Part shown: positions 14,474-15,055 of the stretch, piece by piece
Numbering within the stretch: the stretch's first letter is position 1
Layout: each line of letters begins with the position of its first letter
DNA from: Spirochaetaceae bacterium
Lineage (GTDB): Bacteria; Spirochaetota; Spirochaetia; DSM-2461
Length of the DNA: 15,055 nt
Assembly (NCBI GenBank): GCA_016342385.1
Contig: JAEINM010000049.1
Location: 1-15,055 of the forward strand
Reading direction: 5' to 3'
Position numbers and translations under genes: made by a program
The notes under the pieces: generated by a model
The model's input: only the letters and a program-made list of their open reading frames with translations
Told to the model about the DNA's origin: nothing
Databases searched by the model: none

Positions 14474-15055
14474 AAGGACGATTCGGATTTTCAGGGAAAG
14501 GCGCGGAGTTTTTCAGTCTGATTTTAGTTCAAGGACTACTAACCATGATTACGTTGGGGATTTATTATGCCTGGGCAATTGTTAAAATTGAAAAATTCTT
14601 GATGGAGAATTTGACTTTAGACGGCAAGAAATTTGAGTTCAAGGGAGAGGGGAGTGAACTTTTCAGTCTTCTCCTCGTACAGGGAATTCTTACGGGTATT
14701 ACTTTTGGCATCTATTATGCCTGGGCCCTTGTTAAAATCAACCGCTATTTTTCCGAGAATACAGAATATGACGGAAAAGCATTTGCTTTTGAGGCTGATG
14801 GAGCATCATTATTCAGTCTATTACTGATACAGGGAATTCTAACAGCTATCACTTTTGGAATTTACACTCCCTGGGCAATTGTCAAAATCTACCGGTATAT
14901 GGCAGAAAAAACACAGTACAATGGTGTGAGTTTTCAATTTGCCGGAGATGGAGCGCAATTGTTCAGCCTCCTTTTTGTTCAGATGCTGCTGACCATGATC
15001 ACTTTTGGAATATATGCCGCATGGGCGGCTATGAAAATTTACACCTATCTGGCCG
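14470..15055 (+). CDS. DUF898/YjgN-like membrane protein with 50-residue repeats (3' end beyond window)
   Basis: The frame stays open from ATG at 14470 to the window end, giving 195 residues with no stop. The start is well supported by AGGAG at 14456-14460, 9 bases upstream, and it overlaps the previous stop as ATGA. The protein consists of a 50-residue unit repeated: residues 5-54, 55-104, 105-154 and 155 onward. Each unit runs from an aromatic F-x-F strand, then GxGxxLFSLLLVQ, ILTxITFGIYxxWAxVKI as a membrane helix, and an [R/K]Y...T.YDG tail. The pattern FxGxGxELF...LLTxxTLGIYxxWA...xxY...NTxxxGxxFxF is that of DUF898 (YjgN) inner-membrane proteins of unknown function. The unusually exact spacing, with no insertions, stands out. 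Last visible gene of the operon. Confidence 0.85.
   Translation, partial: MKGRFGFSGKGAEFFSLILVQGLLTMITLGIYYAWAIVKIEKFLMENLTLDGKKFEFKGEGSELFSLLLVQGILTGITFGIYYAWALVKINRYFSENTEYDGKAFAFEADGASLFSLLLIQGILTAITFGIYTPWAIVKIYRYMAEKTQYNGVSFQFAGDGAQLFSLLFVQMLLTMITFGIYAAWAAMKIYTYLA
14482..15055 (+). repeat. Tandem 150-bp coding repeats in the DUF898-like gene
   Basis: Four in-frame units start at 14482, 14632, 14782 and 14932, each exactly 150 bases; the last is cut by the window edge. At protein level the units are strongly alike, especially LFSLL, the GIL/TxITFGIY block and WAxVKI. At DNA level they differ at many third positions, so the duplication is old and maintained by selection, in contrast to a recent expansion. 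Confidence 0.9.

Noticed and set aside
14440..14475. Programmed -1 frameshift on the second A9 run fusing the small membrane protein to the DUF898-like protein
   Set aside because: The -1 frame does match that of the DUF898-like gene but hits TGA at 14461 before reaching its start, and that gene has its own strong AGGAG site and ATG.

Overview
This 15 kb window looks like chromosomal DNA from a Gram-negative-type bacterium. Two large envelope lipoproteins, a PBP1C-type peptidoglycan synthase and a bacterial alpha-2-macroglobulin imply an outer membrane and periplasm. The moderately AT-rich composition, use of TTG and GTG starts, and a chemoreceptor with an unusual architecture would suit a free-living spirochaete. 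That placement is an impression from protein style and was not tested by any search. I see no tRNA, rRNA, CRISPR array, transposase or phage gene.

Left part (1-4038). An AT-rich leader precedes a 792-residue methyl-accepting chemotaxis protein (224-2602). It has almost no periplasmic region, and a sugar-binding-protein-like domain is fused to its cytoplasmic C-terminus. The next 233 bases hold two clear inverted repeats. A 74-residue protein with four CxxC pairs (2836-3060) follows, and it converges head-on, stop codon against stop codon, with a lipoprotein resembling M15 D-Ala-D-Ala carboxypeptidases (3061-4038, minus strand).

Right part (4039-15055). A 72-base divergent promoter region separates the M15 lipoprotein from a long run of tightly packed plus-strand genes, probably one operon. 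In order these are: a 1972-residue alpha-2-macroglobulin lipoprotein; PBP1C (pbpC), overlapping it by 14 bases; a secreted trypsin-fold serine protease with beta-rich N-terminal domains; a small membrane protein resembling DUF2784; another small membrane protein; and a DUF898/YjgN-like membrane protein built from perfectly periodic 50-residue repeats, cut by the window end.

How they may work together. The alpha-2-macroglobulin plus PBP1C pair is a recognised bacterial module, proposed to trap foreign proteases and repair the cell wall when the envelope is breached. Here the macroglobulin has lost the thioester residues usual in PBP1C-linked members, and its operon also encodes an exported serine protease. 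A wall-acting M15-type lipoprotein is transcribed divergently. The cluster reads as an envelope defence or maintenance locus. The most noteworthy items are the thioester-less macroglobulin with a co-encoded protease, the receptor with a cytoplasmic binding-protein domain, and the periodic DUF898 repeat protein.
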